Origin: Planctomycetota bacterium | GTDB lineage: Bacteria; Planctomycetota; UBA1135; UBA2386 | Assembly (NCBI GenBank): GCA_016716265.1 | Contig: JADJWQ010000006.1 | Location: 372,001-436,000 of the forward strand | Length of the DNA stretch: 64,000 nucleotides | Reading direction: 5' to 3' | Part shown: piece after piece, positions 9,633 to 18,572 of the stretch | Position numbering within the stretch: the stretch's first letter is position 1 | Layout: each line of letters opens with the position of its first letter | The notes under the pieces: model-generated | Told to the model about the DNA's origin: nothing | Database searches by the model: none | The model's input: the letters and a program-made list of their open reading frames with translations, nothing else | Position numbers and translations under genes: made by a program

Positions 9633-9700
9633 CTCACGGGCTCACCGTGCTCAGCCGGGCAAGGGCGTAGCCCTCACGGGCTCACCCCTCACGAGCTCAC
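9633..9700 (+). repeat. Three 13-bp direct repeats CTCACGRGCTCAC
   Basis: The copies start at 9633, 9673 and 9688 (spacings 40 and 15 bp); the third reads A in place of G at the variable base. All three are preserved in the defective copy near 29.7 kb. The role is unknown; further protein-binding sites inside the left end are the simplest reading. Confidence 0.7.
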
Positions 9701-9748
9701 GCTGGCCGCGAGCGGCCTGATCGGGTAGCACTCGCCGGAAGTTGAAGT

Positions 9749-9779
9749 GTGGAGAGGCGGTATGCAGCCGCCTCTCCAC
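9749..9779 (+). promoter_or_regulatory. Leader hairpin, 12-bp perfect stem, 7-nt loop
   Basis: GTGGAGAGGCGG (9749-9760) pairs perfectly with CCGCCTCTCCAC (9768-9779) around the loop TATGCAG. It lies upstream of the first gene and is kept unchanged in the second copy (29787-29817). No U-tract follows, so it does not look like a simple Rho-independent terminator. It could block read-through from outside promoters into the transposase operon or hide a ribosome site (inference). Confidence 0.6.
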
Positions 9780-9918
9780 GGCGACGACATGGAGTAGCAG
9801 TCCGTGCCGATCACCTTGCCGCTGTTGTACCGCGACTACGAGCCCCTGTTGAGGGCCGGCGAGCTCTCGCTGGAGGACGTGGCCTGCGCGCGAGTCGTGC
9901 CGCGCCGCAGGCGGCCGC

Positions 9919-10650
9919 ATGGTGCTGTCGCGGTCCGTGGTGGCGCGTCGCCTGGTGCTGCTCGAGCCGGATGCGTTCGGCGTGCTGGTGGCCGTCAGCC
10001 TGGTGATCCTGGTGGCGATCGCGCGATGCACACGGTGCAGGACCCGGGCCCGCGTCCTGCCCTGCGACGTGCTGCCGCGCAAGGTGTACGGACTGGCGGT
10101 CATCGAGCACGCGGTCGCGCTGTACGCGGTCGGGGACCGTAGTCTGCGGCAGGTCGCGTGGTCGCTGCTCGGCGAGACGACGCCCGCGCACGGGACGCTA
10201 CACGGCTGGACCGAAGGGTTCGGCGCGTACGCCCTGGGTCGGCCCGGCGGCGATGCGGGCGGTGCGCCGATGAGTCGGTTCGTCGCGGAGGCCGAAGCAC
10301 GCGTGCCCGAGATCGCGGGCACGATGCGAGCGCACGTCGACGTCGACCCACGGCGGTATCGGAGCGAAGCGCGACGTGACCGACTCGCCGCACTGCTCTG
10401 CGCCGTGGTCCTGATCCGCCTCGTCGCCGGTGTTCCGCCGCCGCACGCAGCCGCCGAATGCCGCCGTCTCACGCTGCTGTGGTCGACGTCGTCGGTGCTC
10501 TGCTTCCGCAGCCGCATCGCGTGCACGCCGATCGAACACCCTGATCGATCGATGCCGCCAGGATCTCGTGCTCCCGCGACGACGAGCCGAGATCCATGCC
10601 CGACCCGTACGAGATCGCCGCCTGGCGCTTCGAGCAGATCGCTTTTCTGA
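9919..10650 (+). CDS. Transposon zinc-ribbon protein (DUF6431-like)
   Basis: About 243 residues. A CTRC pair (residues 37-40) is followed by RARVLPCDVLPRKVYGLAVI and a helical stretch (EHAVALYAVGDRSLRQVAWS), the layout of DUF6431-type proteins found next to IS481/Tn7-like transposases and thought to be DNA-binding helpers. The true start is unsure. A GTG at 9804 in another frame opens MPITLPLLYRDYEPLLRAGE, which is also kept in the second copy, and may be the original N-terminus before a frameshift near 9910. The last ~18 codons overlap the transposase start. The second zinc-binding pair expected in such ribbons is not seen, so the gene may be slightly damaged. Confidence 0.55.
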   Translation: MVLSRSVVARRLVLLEPDAFGVLVAVSLVILVAIARCTRCRTRARVLPCDVLPRKVYGLAVIEHAVALYAVGDRSLRQVAWSLLGETTPAHGTLHGWTEGFGAYALGRPGGDAGGAPMSRFVAEAEARVPEIAGTMRAHVDVDPRRYRSEARRDRLAALLCAVVLIRLVAGVPPPHAAAECRRLTLLWSTSSVLCFRSRIACTPIEHPDRSMPPGSRAPATTSRDPCPTRTRSPPGASSRSLF

Positions 10651-12191
10651 TCGACCCGAGCCTCGATGCCGCCCGTCGCCGGGCCGCGTTGCGACAGCGG
10701 ACTACGAAGCCGGTACCCCGTCCTTGGGATGCGCCCCCGAAGAAGGGCGAGCGCCGCACCTCGGCACGACCGATCGGCAAGAGCACGCTCTACCGCTGGC
10801 TCGCCGCATACCAGGAGCACGGCTTCGTCGGCCTGCTGTCCAAGGCCCGCACCGATCGCGGCTGCGCTCGCCGCCCCGGCACGGCGACCTGGGTCGCCTA
10901 CGCGATCGCCCTGCTCTACGAGCAGCCGGACCGATCGCTATGGCAGCTCGAGGTCTATCTCCGCGCCGAGTTCCCCGAGTACTGCCTGGGCCGCTCGACG
11001 CTACGGCGGCACTTGCGTGCACATCCGGCGTTCGGCGGTATCGCACGGCTGCGCTCCGGCAAGCCGCGCAAGCTGCGCGACCGCTACGAGGCCGATCATC
11101 CGCACGAGGGCTGGCAGCTCGACGGCAAGGGACCGTTCCCGGTGCGATTCGCGGATGGCACGCAGGTGCACGTCCATGTCCTGACCGTCCTCGACGACCA
11201 CAGCCGCAAGGCCCTCGCGGCCGTGGTCGCCAGGCAGGAGGACACCGAGGCCGCGATCCGGGTGTTCGAGAAGGCCGTCGCGAAGTGGGGACTCGCCGAG
11301 CGCTTCCAGTTCGACCGCGGCTCGGCCTTCGACAGCAACGTGTTCCGCAAAGGGCTCGCCGCACTCGGCGTGCACCGCAACTACATCGAGGCCAGGAGCC
11401 CCGAGTGGGACGGCAAGATCGAAGCCTACCACCGCAGTCTCGGTCGCTGGTTCGTCAACGAGCTGCGTGCCCAGGAGGTCGTCGATCTCGAGCACCTGCA
11501 GCAGCTGCTCGACGCGATGCTCGCGCTCGTCTACGACCGCCATCTCCATCGCGAGATCAAGACCACTCCCGAGCGGCGCCTGGCGGGACGCTGCTCGACC
11601 CGGCAGGTCAGCCAGGCCGACGTCGAGCGCGCGTTCTACATCGAAACGACAGCGAGCAGTTGCAAGAAGACCGGCGCGGTCCGGCTCCCCAACGGCAGCT
11701 TCCGGGTGCCGTCGGTGACCTTCGCCGGACGCCGCTGTCGATTCCGCCACCACCCATTTCACGATGGCCGGGCCGTGCTCGTGACCGCGGATGACCGCGA
11801 GATCGAGCTGCAGCCCTTCACGGTGAAGCCGCTGTCCGCCGTGAAGGCGCACACCCGACCGCGGGGCACCGGCCAGCTGCAGAAGCTCGTCGACCTGTGG
11901 CAGGGCAAGGAGCGACCCAATGCCCAGCCCGGCTTCGGGCTGCCGGAGGTCTTCGCCGCGATCGGTCGGCTCGTGGAGCGCATGGTGCCCGACTCCGAGC
12001 GCGAGGCCCGCAGCATCCTCGGCTTCTACCGCAAGCACGGCCCGCTACCCCGCGAAGGCTTTGAACTCGCCTGCGAGCGCAGCCGCGCCCGGCTCGGCGC
12101 GGGCCGGCCGCTGCATGCCTACCTCGCCGATCTCGAGCGACAGATCGACGCCGATCGGCAATCCCCCGACACCGACCAGGAGACCCCATGA
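10596..12191 (+). CDS. DDE transposase, integrase core with Mu-type C-terminal barrel
   Basis: A 531-residue transposase. An N-terminal HTH-like region (IGKSTLYRWLAAYQEHG) precedes the rve core, in which D176 (WQLDGKGPF), D240 (FQFDRGSAFDS) and E276 (WDGKIEAYHRS) form the catalytic triad. The spacing of 35 residues between the second Asp and the Glu is canonical. A C-terminal beta-barrel resembling Mu_transpos_C follows (GAVRLPNGSFRVPSVTFAG), then a basic tail. It is close in plan to TniA, TnsB and Tn552 transposases, and to IS481 in the core. The stop overlaps the ATPase start as ATGA, so translation is coupled. It should bind the terminal repeats and join the ends to target DNA. Confidence 0.9.
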   Translation: MPDPYEIAAWRFEQIAFLIDPSLDAARRRAALRQRTTKPVPRPWDAPPKKGERRTSARPIGKSTLYRWLAAYQEHGFVGLLSKARTDRGCARRPGTATWVAYAIALLYEQPDRSLWQLEVYLRAEFPEYCLGRSTLRRHLRAHPAFGGIARLRSGKPRKLRDRYEADHPHEGWQLDGKGPFPVRFADGTQVHVHVLTVLDDHSRKALAAVVARQEDTEAAIRVFEKAVAKWGLAERFQFDRGSAFDSNVFRKGLAALGVHRNYIEARSPEWDGKIEAYHRSLGRWFVNELRAQEVVDLEHLQQLLDAMLALVYDRHLHREIKTTPERRLAGRCSTRQVSQADVERAFYIETTASSCKKTGAVRLPNGSFRVPSVTFAGRRCRFRHHPFHDGRAVLVTADDREIELQPFTVKPLSAVKAHTRPRGTGQLQKLVDLWQGKERPNAQPGFGLPEVFAAIGRLVERMVPDSEREARSILGFYRKHGPLPREGFELACERSRARLGAGRPLHAYLADLERQIDADRQSPDTDQETP

Positions 12192-12922
12192 ATCGAGCTC
12201 CCTTCCCGTTCGCCGACTTCGTCCGGGCGCGAGACAACCTCGCCCACGCGCTCGTCGAACTCGGCGAGACCTACGCGATGCTGACCGGCGACACCGGCAC
12301 CGGCAAGACCGCGCTGCTCCGCGAGCTCCGCGGCCAGCTCGACCGCACGCGGCACCGCGTGATCTACTTCTCCGAGGCGCGCAAGCTCGGTGCCGCCGGC
12401 CTGGTCAAGGTCGTCGGCGAGGCCCTGCGCGTGCGCACCAGCATGTGCCATTCGGTGAGCCTCGACCGTCTGCTGCGCGCCTTGTCCGACGAATCGCAGA
12501 CGATTCAGCTGTGGCTCGACGAGGCGCAGGACCTGCCGGCGGAGACGCTGGCCGAGGCCCGCGCATTGGCCGAGAGCGATCTCGACGGGGCGCGTCGTGT
12601 GCAGGTGCTGTTCGTCGGCCTGCCGCGCCTGCGCATCGAACTGCAGGCCCAGCCCTACCTGTGGCGGCGAATCGTCGTACGCGAGGAGATCACCGGGCTG
12701 GTGTTCGACGAGCTGCACGAGTTCCTCGATCACCACTTCCCGACCGGCCAGAGCAAGCGGCTGTGTGACCAGGGGCTCGCCGCGCTGTTCGAGCGCGCCG
12801 GCGGTGTGCCGGGGCTGCTCCTGCCGATGTACCGCGCCGTCCTCGCCCGCGCCGGCGCGGGCAAGGGCAAGATCGAGCCCGAGCAGGTCGACGAGACACT
12901 CGAACGATGGGACCTGGCGTGA
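12188..12922 (+). CDS. Transposon AAA ATPase (TniB/IstB/ExeA-like)
   Basis: A 244-residue P-loop ATPase. Walker A is GDTGTGKTALL (residues 34-44) and Walker B is IQLWLDEAQDL (106-116). A sensor-like stretch VQVLFVGLPRLRIELQ follows. This is the layout of TniB, TnsC-like and Mu B-like transposition regulators, which choose target DNA and activate the transposase (family knowledge). The start has an AGGAG site and overlaps the transposase stop by ATGA. Length and spacing argue for a functional gene. Confidence 0.88.
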   Translation: MNRAPFPFADFVRARDNLAHALVELGETYAMLTGDTGTGKTALLRELRGQLDRTRHRVIYFSEARKLGAAGLVKVVGEALRVRTSMCHSVSLDRLLRALSDESQTIQLWLDEAQDLPAETLAEARALAESDLDGARRVQVLFVGLPRLRIELQAQPYLWRRIVVREEITGLVFDELHEFLDHHFPTGQSKRLCDQGLAALFERAGGVPGLLLPMYRAVLARAGAGKGKIEPEQVDETLERWDLA

Positions 12923-12935
12923 GGAGGTCATGAGC

Positions 12936-13394
12936 ATGTCGCGACCCGACGTCGAGCCTCTGCGCGAGGTGCTTCATCGCGCGCTCGTGCGCTACCTGAC
13001 CGTCCGCCCGCGTGGCTTCGAACTCGACCACGGCGAGCGGCTTCGCCCGGTCGTCGAGGCCCGGATCCTCGGGCACGGTGGCGCCCGCACGCTGTACGAG
13101 AATCGCCGGCCGAAGTGCCGCTCCCTCGACGGCCTGCGACCGCTCACCGGCGACCTGAGTCGCTCCTGTGCCGACTGCACCGATCGCGCGAGGTGCGTTC
13201 CCCAGGCCCGCGTCGACCTGATCGTCGACCGGCGGCCATTCCGCATGCTGCTCGCCTACTCGTCTGCACGGAGCTTCCTCGTCTACGAGGCCGAGTTGCG
13301 CCAGCGCGGCCGGCGCATCGAGGACCTCGTCACGAAGATCACCGTCGTCAACCGTGGGTCCTGGGGCGAGCTGCGCTTCAGCGCGTGGGACTGA
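12936..13394 (+). CDS. Transposon accessory protein with Cys4 motif, function unknown
   Basis: 152 residues starting MSRPDVEPLREVLHRALVRY. Four cysteines, C61, C78, C81 and C87 (KCRSLDGL...SRSCADCTDRARC), form a probable zinc site. A strand-rich half follows (RPFRMLLAYSSARSFLVYEAEL). The ATG at 12936 sits 8 nt after GAGGAGG; an ATG at 12930 is too close to it. It is the last gene of the element, 96 bp from the right end. By position it could be the counterpart of TniQ/TnsD-type target selectors, but I see no sequence match to those families. The pattern of a Cys cluster followed by a beta-rich half also recalls single-stranded-DNA-associated phage proteins (weak). Confidence 0.7.
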   Translation: MSRPDVEPLREVLHRALVRYLTVRPRGFELDHGERLRPVVEARILGHGGARTLYENRRPKCRSLDGLRPLTGDLSRSCADCTDRARCVPQARVDLIVDRRPFRMLLAYSSARSFLVYEAELRQRGRRIEDLVTKITVVNRGSWGELRFSAWD

Positions 13395-13446
13395 CGCATC
13401 AGCCGGCTTGCGCCAAGGCCATGCGCGCCGCGCGCTTGTGAGTCCC

Positions 13447-13490
13447 ACGCCAAATGGCGCGCCAAGTCTCAAAGAGCGTGGCGCGCGACA
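13447..13490 (-). repeat. Right terminal inverted repeat region
   Basis: Read inward, the end is TGTCGCGCGCCACGCTCTT (13490 down to 13472), matching the left end and its inner box. A second box containing the GGCGCGCC palindrome lies at 13456-13463. The outermost ACA at 13488-13490 borders the target duplication. Confidence 0.8.
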
Positions 13491-13497
13491 GTCGAGC
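13491..13497. repeat. Right copy of 7-bp target-site duplication (GTCGAGC)
   Basis: Identical to 9565-9571; see there. It is in frame with the upstream half of the host gene (minus strand codons for Pro-Leu-Asp). Confidence 0.85.
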
Positions 13498-16412
13498 GGA
13501 TCGATGCTCCAGCGCATCCCGCACTGCGTGACGATCTGCACGCGATCGGGCTGCGCCGGTGGTGCAGACGTCCTGGGTCCGACCGTCATGCCCCATCCAC
13601 CCGCGGTGGTACGGTTCGTACAGTCGGCTCCGGGACCGAGCGTGACGGGCACGACGAGGCCGGGCGCCCAGTCCGGAGAGGGCGCGTCGATGCTGGCACC
13701 GTCGGTGATGAACTCGGGACGCAACCACACCAACTGCCCGGCGGCGGTGGAGATCACGAGCTGCTCCTCGAACGTCGCGTTCGGCGGAACGGGAAGCAAT
13801 TCGGCCACGCACACGGCGAGCGGCTGGTACGCCGGGCTGAATCCCGCCACGGATCGCGACCAGGTCGAGCCGTCCGACGCCTTCACGATGCTGATCGTGT
13901 TGTCGTCGAGGACTGCGAAGTAGAGGTCCCCCACCTTCGATCGGATCGGCGCGAAGTCGAAGACCTTCGGGATCGCACCGCGAAGTCCCGGTTGAGGTTC
14001 CAGCGGAGTCGGCACGACCACGGGGAGCACGGGGTCGGGCTGCATCGTCACTCCGTCGAAGATGTGGATGGTCGGCGGTGGAGGTAGCTGCGGAAGCCCC
14101 TCATCGACGCGCATCAGCACGGCGATCTTCCCGTCTCCAATCGACTCGACGTCGTATGGCCAGCCCTGCAGCGGGTTGGACCAGCACTGCATCTCCGCAT
14201 GGTGCAGAGTCGGATCGGGCTCGTCGTCCAGCGTGATGTTCGCGACGTGACCGCGGGCCGACAGCAACGTGATCGGCACGTCGGAGTCCGTGTGCGCCGA
14301 CGCGGCATGCTGTCCCTCCTCTACCCACAGGTCGACGATCCCCGGCTCGCCGTACACCGACAGGACGGAGAGCGTGCTGCCGCTGAGGCCAGCGACGACC
14401 AGCTCACCGAGCCACGAGGTGAAGACGATCTCCTTGCCGGCGTGAGGGGAGCCGAACACGTCCGCGATCTGCAGCCGGCGAGGTCCCGAGTGCTCCCAGT
14501 CGAGGGCCAGCGGTCCCGCCAGGATCGACAGATCCTCCCGCAGCACGTACAGGTGCCGCCACGTCGCGACCACGACCTCGTCGCCGGGCTCCGGCGCGAT
14601 GTCGCCCACATCGAGCGCCCAGGCGCCGTAGCCGAGCGGCGACGACGAGGCCTCGGGGACCAGCTCCTGGCTCAGGGAGTCGACCGTGAAGCGCGTCACG
14701 ACACCCTCGGCGCTGCCGACCCAGACCCGGCCGTTCGCGGCATGGAGCGACTCGTCGTGGCCCAGCGCGATGCCCTGCGACGCCGTGTGGCCCAGCCGAC
14801 GCTCCGGGTCGCTCGGGTCGGTGACCCCGAACGCGTCGTCGAGCATCAGCGCCGGATTCGGCTGACCCGTCGGAGCCGCGTAGATCCTGGCGAACGCGTG
14901 GTCGTACGGGTCCTCCGTGCCATCGTTCTGGATCAGCTGCGGCAGGCTCCATGTCGCCGGGACGTTCGCGAACGAGGCCACCGTCTTGTCGAACCACTCG
15001 ATGACCGCCTCCTCCAGATAATCGGAGGCCCCGCCGGTCACGGGCAGCTCGAACGGCCCGGCCTCGGCGTGACCACGCTTGTCGACCACCAGGTGGCCGA
15101 TCTCGACCCCGTTGATCGTCTGCACGCCATGGCTGTGGTAGGTCCGACCAGCGCCCGAGATCAGAGGTAGCCAATCGGTCCCCGACGTGATCGTGTCCTC
15201 GTCGGCCACCATGAACAGGATCGGTCGCTTGACGAAGCCCTCCCGGAGCCGCATCGTCGTCGACGCATTGAAGAAGTCGAGCCCGTAGTCCCACAGCAGC
15301 GCCGTCCACTCCAACGTGTCGGTATGCCCCCACGCCATGTCGGAGCCGCGGAAGCCCGACCGGGACGACAGCCAGTTGAACGAGATCTGCTCGGCGAACT
15401 GGCGGCGCAAGGACCCCGACAGGGCTCCCGCCGCAGCGCCATGGAACAGCTCGGGGTGCAGCGTGACACCGAGCTGCGACACGAGGCCGCCGAACGAGCC
15501 ACCGCCGATCAACACCGGAACGTCGTCCTGGACGTTGTGGACGGAGATTCCCGGGGGCGCAGGCAGCCGCGAATCGTTCTCCGAACGACGCAGGACCATC
15601 TGCACAGCGCGCACGAGCTGGGCATTGCGCTGCGCCTGAAACACTAGCGGACGCCCCATCGTGCGCGGAACAATGTGTGCGAAGACGACGTCATAGCCTT
15701 CGGCCTGACCAGTCGAGATCAAGCGTCCGACGTTGTAGCTGGGCCGCTCATTGGCGCTGGCGCTCGCTAACACAGCTCGATTCGAGGAGATGCCATCGTA
15801 TAGCCCGACGTACGTGTTCCCCGGGTAGGCGAAGCGACCCGAGTAGCCATTGGCATCGGTGCGTGCGAATATGAGGCCGGGCTTCGTTGGCCACGTAGCC
15901 ACAACGATGATCAGCTGATTCCCCGCCCGGAACTGGCTCGGAACCAGGATCTCGAATCCCGCGTCCTCGATTTGGCCTTCGGCGTACTCTCCACACTCCT
16001 CGGGCCGCAGGTAGCCCACGAACCGAAGCGCGGGCACATCCGTCAGCGAGCTCGGCCACGTCACCATTCTGAGCGTCGTCGTCGCCCATGGGGGGTTCCC
16101 CGGATTCGGAGTGACATGCACGTCCAACGGGGTGAGATGCTCACCGGTATCGCGGCCGAGGTAGCCGCCGCAGTCCCAGTAGTCCTCCTCGGGCGGGTTG
16201 AAGCCCTCACCCAGATCCCACACGCCGTTCGGGATGTTGAACAGCGGCGAGGGGGCACCCTGCGTGCCCGGGTCCACGTTGGGGTTGATGTCCGCGATGT
16301 GCGGATGAACGCCGGCTGCTTCGGAATTTCGGGCCTGCGCGCACACCGGCGCGACGAGGGTCAGCGCAACGCAGAGCGAGCGAGCGATCCGCGCGAGGTA
16401 CCCAGGATCATC

Positions 16413-16451
<39 letters not shown>

Positions 16452-16496
16452 GCCGCGCGTCGACAAGCGACTCGGACTCGGTGACCGCAGACGCAT

Positions 16497-16875
16497 GAGG
16501 CCTTCCTTCCGTCCCAGCGGGCGGCGGTTCTCGGGGGTTGTCAGGATCTCCTGCATGCGGCAACCAGCGCTGGAGTGTAGCTCTTTCACGAGGTCGCAGT
16601 CTCTCGGCCGGGCGTCGGGACAGACTCCGCGTGCTACGCACCCGACGGTGCACCGCTCGGCCAATCTCAGGGATGCACCTGATCGGTATGACCCGAGGGC
16701 ACGCAAGCGCCACGATCAGCTGATGACAGCGAGCGCTGACGGCCTCGACCGAGGCCGGGCCGACCGGTCTCTCCGACTGGCCGGCGTGGCTCGCTCTGCG
16801 GGGACCACGTCATCGCGGCTGCTTACCTCGCCGAGCGAAGCGCCCGTCGAGCGACACTCGATCGCAGGCGGCGTA
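16497..16875. other. Intergenic, no gene recognised
   Basis: About 380 bp upstream of the hydrolase gene, ending at the border of the duplicated segment. It should hold the hydrolase promoter and ribosome site (GGAAGGAAGG at the very start). No conserved open frame or hairpin was found. Confidence 0.4.
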
Positions 16876-16925
16876 GATATGCGTCGGTGCAAAGTACGGG
16901 TTCGTCACCCCCGACCTGCCGTCGC

Positions 16926-17558
16926 TCAGCTCCCGCCGAATGCCGCCCGATACCACGCCGTCTCGTGATGATCGAACGCACTCGCGTCGACGCGATGGTC
17001 CGGCTCCAGCCGCTGCCACAGCAGCTCGTGGCAATGGAAGTCGCGCTGGCTGACGACCGGGATGCCGGCCTCGAGCAGCATGGCGGTGGCGACGCCGATG
17101 CCGCGCTGGTAGCGACGCTCGGCGTCGAAGCGGCAGCCCTCGGAGATCACGTGGCTGCCGCAGGCGCCGCTCATGTCCATCAGGAGCGCCCAGTCGACGG
17201 CGTGCGCGCGCGCGCGGGCGAGCATCGCGCGGGCGCCGGCGAGCATCGCTTCGGTGATATCCGTGCCGTGCTGGTCGCGGGCGCGCGCGGTGCCGCGCAG
17301 CACGGCGAAGCCGTCGCCGCCGTGCAGGTCGGGCGTATTGCGCGGGGTGCCGAGCGCGTGGTCCTCGGGGCAGAACGGCACCGCCCGCACGGCCGGGTGC
17401 GCGAGGAAGCGCATTGCGCCGGGATACTCGCCGTTGCTCGTGCCGTCGACGCCGCAGGGCCAGCCGAGCAGGCAGCCGCTGCAGAGCACGCGCCATGGAC
17501 CGTCCGGACCGGGCCGGCGCAGGCGCGCGACCAGCTCGTGGTGGTGCGCGAGCCGCAT
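16926..17558 (-). CDS. DUF523 family protein (copy 1)
   Basis: 210 residues with the DUF523 pattern: CSGCLLGWPCGVDGTSNG near residue 26, PEDHALGTPRNTP, GGDGFAVLRG, DMSGACGSHVISEG and GIGVATAMLLEAGIPVVSQ. DUF523 (PF04463) proteins have conserved Cys residues; one branch carries an iron-sulfur cluster and acts as a thiouracil desulfurase (family knowledge). The substrate here is unknown. It is nearly identical to 32368-33000. In copy 1 the partner peptidase gene is broken, so this gene is a spare. Confidence 0.8.
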   Translation of the reverse strand: MRLAHHHELVARLRRPGPDGPWRVLCSGCLLGWPCGVDGTSNGEYPGAMRFLAHPAVRAVPFCPEDHALGTPRNTPDLHGGDGFAVLRGTARARDQHGTDITEAMLAGARAMLARARAHAVDWALLMDMSGACGSHVISEGCRFDAERRYQRGIGVATAMLLEAGIPVVSQRDFHCHELLWQRLEPDHRVDASAFDHHETAWYRAAFGGS

Positions 17559-17567
17559 GCCCGGACG

Positions 17568-17908
17568 CTACGCCCCACGCGAGCGGGTCGCCACCACCAG
17601 CACGTCGAGGAAGCGCGCGACGGCGCGCAGCGATGCGCTCTCGTCGGCGGTGTGGTAGTCGGTCGTCGGCACCTGCAGCGTCGTGCCGGTGACGCGGCCG
17701 CCGGCAGCGGCGACCAGCCGGCCGAGCTCGGTGACGCCGAGCGAACGCGGCGCCTTGCCCATCGCGGTGCGCTGCGGATTGGTGCGCTCGATGTACTCGT
17801 CCTCGAGTCCGAACGGGGTCCCGACCTCGCCGCACGCGGCGACGAGCTCGTCGACCATCGCGCCGCCGCAGCACGACATCCTGCGCGTCGGCGGCGTCGG
17901 CGTCCGGC
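17568..17908 (-). pseudogene. Truncated dizinc-peptidase fragment (copy of 33010-34080)
   Basis: The C-terminal ~100 residues (MVDELVAACGEV ... TTDYHTADESASLRAVARFL) match the intact M42/M20-like peptidase at 33010-34080, including the final metal-ligand His. The first ~250 residues are missing. A 26-bp deletion between two GGCGCGATG repeats also shifts the frame, so the present ATG (MSCCGGAMVDE) reads a few residues of another frame. Not functional. Confidence 0.8.
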
Positions 17909-18286
17909 CCGTACCCAGCCGCGGAGCATGCCGTGACGGTAGGCGTCGCTGCCGGGGCAGCGCCGGTTCACCGTGTAGAGGCCCTGAGCGTTCGTCTGGT
18001 ATGCGTAGGCCGCCGTGCCGGGCGCGGCGCTGCCATCGGGCAGCGTGACCCTGCCGGTGATCCGCATCGGCTCCCCGGGCTCGTCCGGCGGAGCGATGCG
18101 CCCAGCGGAGGCGAGCTCTCCGGGCACGCCGTCGAACACCGCCTCGCAGCCTTCACAGGACCGTCCGACGATGGGTTCCTGTCCCGTCACTGCGTCGGAC
18201 TCGGAGGCGGAACAACCGCCGAGGCACGCGAGGGCGAGCACCAGAAAGCAGGGGTTCTCCGATCGGATCGTCGTCCTGCGAGTCAC
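17909..18286 (-). pseudogene. 5' remnant of intradiol-dioxygenase-like lipoprotein gene
   Basis: A GTG start at 18286 gives VTRRTTIRSENPCFLVLALA followed by the lipobox LGGC. Then come CEGCEAVFDGVPGEL, RIAPPDEPGEPMRITGRV and YTVNRRCPGSDAYRHGMLRG. This is the N-terminal half of protocatechuate 3,4-dioxygenase beta-like lipoproteins common in planctomycetes. The Fe-ligand His/Tyr region is lost where the duplicated segment begins (near 17909); beyond that point the frame reads antisense to the peptidase copy. Confidence 0.7.
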
Positions 18287-18572
18287 TCGTCGTTCGTCGA
18301 TGCCGCGGCACCGCGGTCGTCGGAGCGTCGCGATCTGCCGCCCGACCATGCGTCCCATCACGTTGGCGACGTACGGGAATCACGGCAGCGCCTCCCCGAC
18401 CGCGAGCAGCCGCGCGACCGGCTTCGACCAAACTCGAGGCCTCGGCTCTCGCACGCATCTATCCCTTTCCGTGACCTTCCCGCCGGACTGGCGGCCTCCG
18501 AGTTGCCGCGATGCCTTCCGCGCGATCGCGCGCCTTGGCACGCGGTGCGCTGGCCTCCCGTGGCCCAGGCTC

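Larger units (their letters stand above)
9572..13490 (+). mobile_element. Complete 3.9-kb DDE/AAA-ATPase transposon with four genes
   Basis: Both ends read TGTCGCGC(A/G)CCACG inward, so the element starts TGT and ends ACA, as in the Tn7/Mu/Tn5053 superfamily. It is flanked by the 7-bp repeat GTCGAGC and interrupts a secreted hydrolase gene. In order it holds a leader with three 13-bp repeats and a 12-bp-stem hairpin, a zinc-ribbon protein (9919-10650), a DDE transposase (10596-12191), an AAA ATPase (12188-12922) and a small Cys4 protein (12936-13394). The reading frames overlap or abut, so the set is one operon. The pairing of a Mu-C-barrel transposase with an ATPase recalls TniA/TniB and TnsB/TnsC. 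No resolvase and no cargo gene are present. A second left end lies at 29609-29945. The insertion looks recent: ends, duplication and host frame are all intact. Confidence 0.9.
16876..17908. repeat. Segmental duplication, copy 1 (partner 32321-33377)
   Basis: About 1.03 kb that aligns base for base with 32321-33377. It carries an intact DUF523 gene and the C-terminal end of a peptidase gene. By eye the DUF523 proteins differ at six of 210 residues. Copy 1 has lost 26 bp between two GGCGCGATG repeats. The right border falls inside a dioxygenase-like gene. Confidence 0.85.

Noticed and set aside
9633..9700. CRISPR-like array
   Set aside because: The repeats are 13 bp, only three, with unequal spacing, and lie inside a transposon end; there are no cas genes in the window.
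12690..13490. Continuation of the hydrolase reading frame across the transposon on the minus strand
   Set aside because: This part is antisense to the transposon ATPase and Cys4 genes and lacks family similarity; it is open by chance because of high GC.
16810..17874. Minus-strand frame covering the DUF523 copy
   Set aside because: Arg-rich shadow frame over the DUF523 and peptidase fragments; the true frame is 16926-17558.
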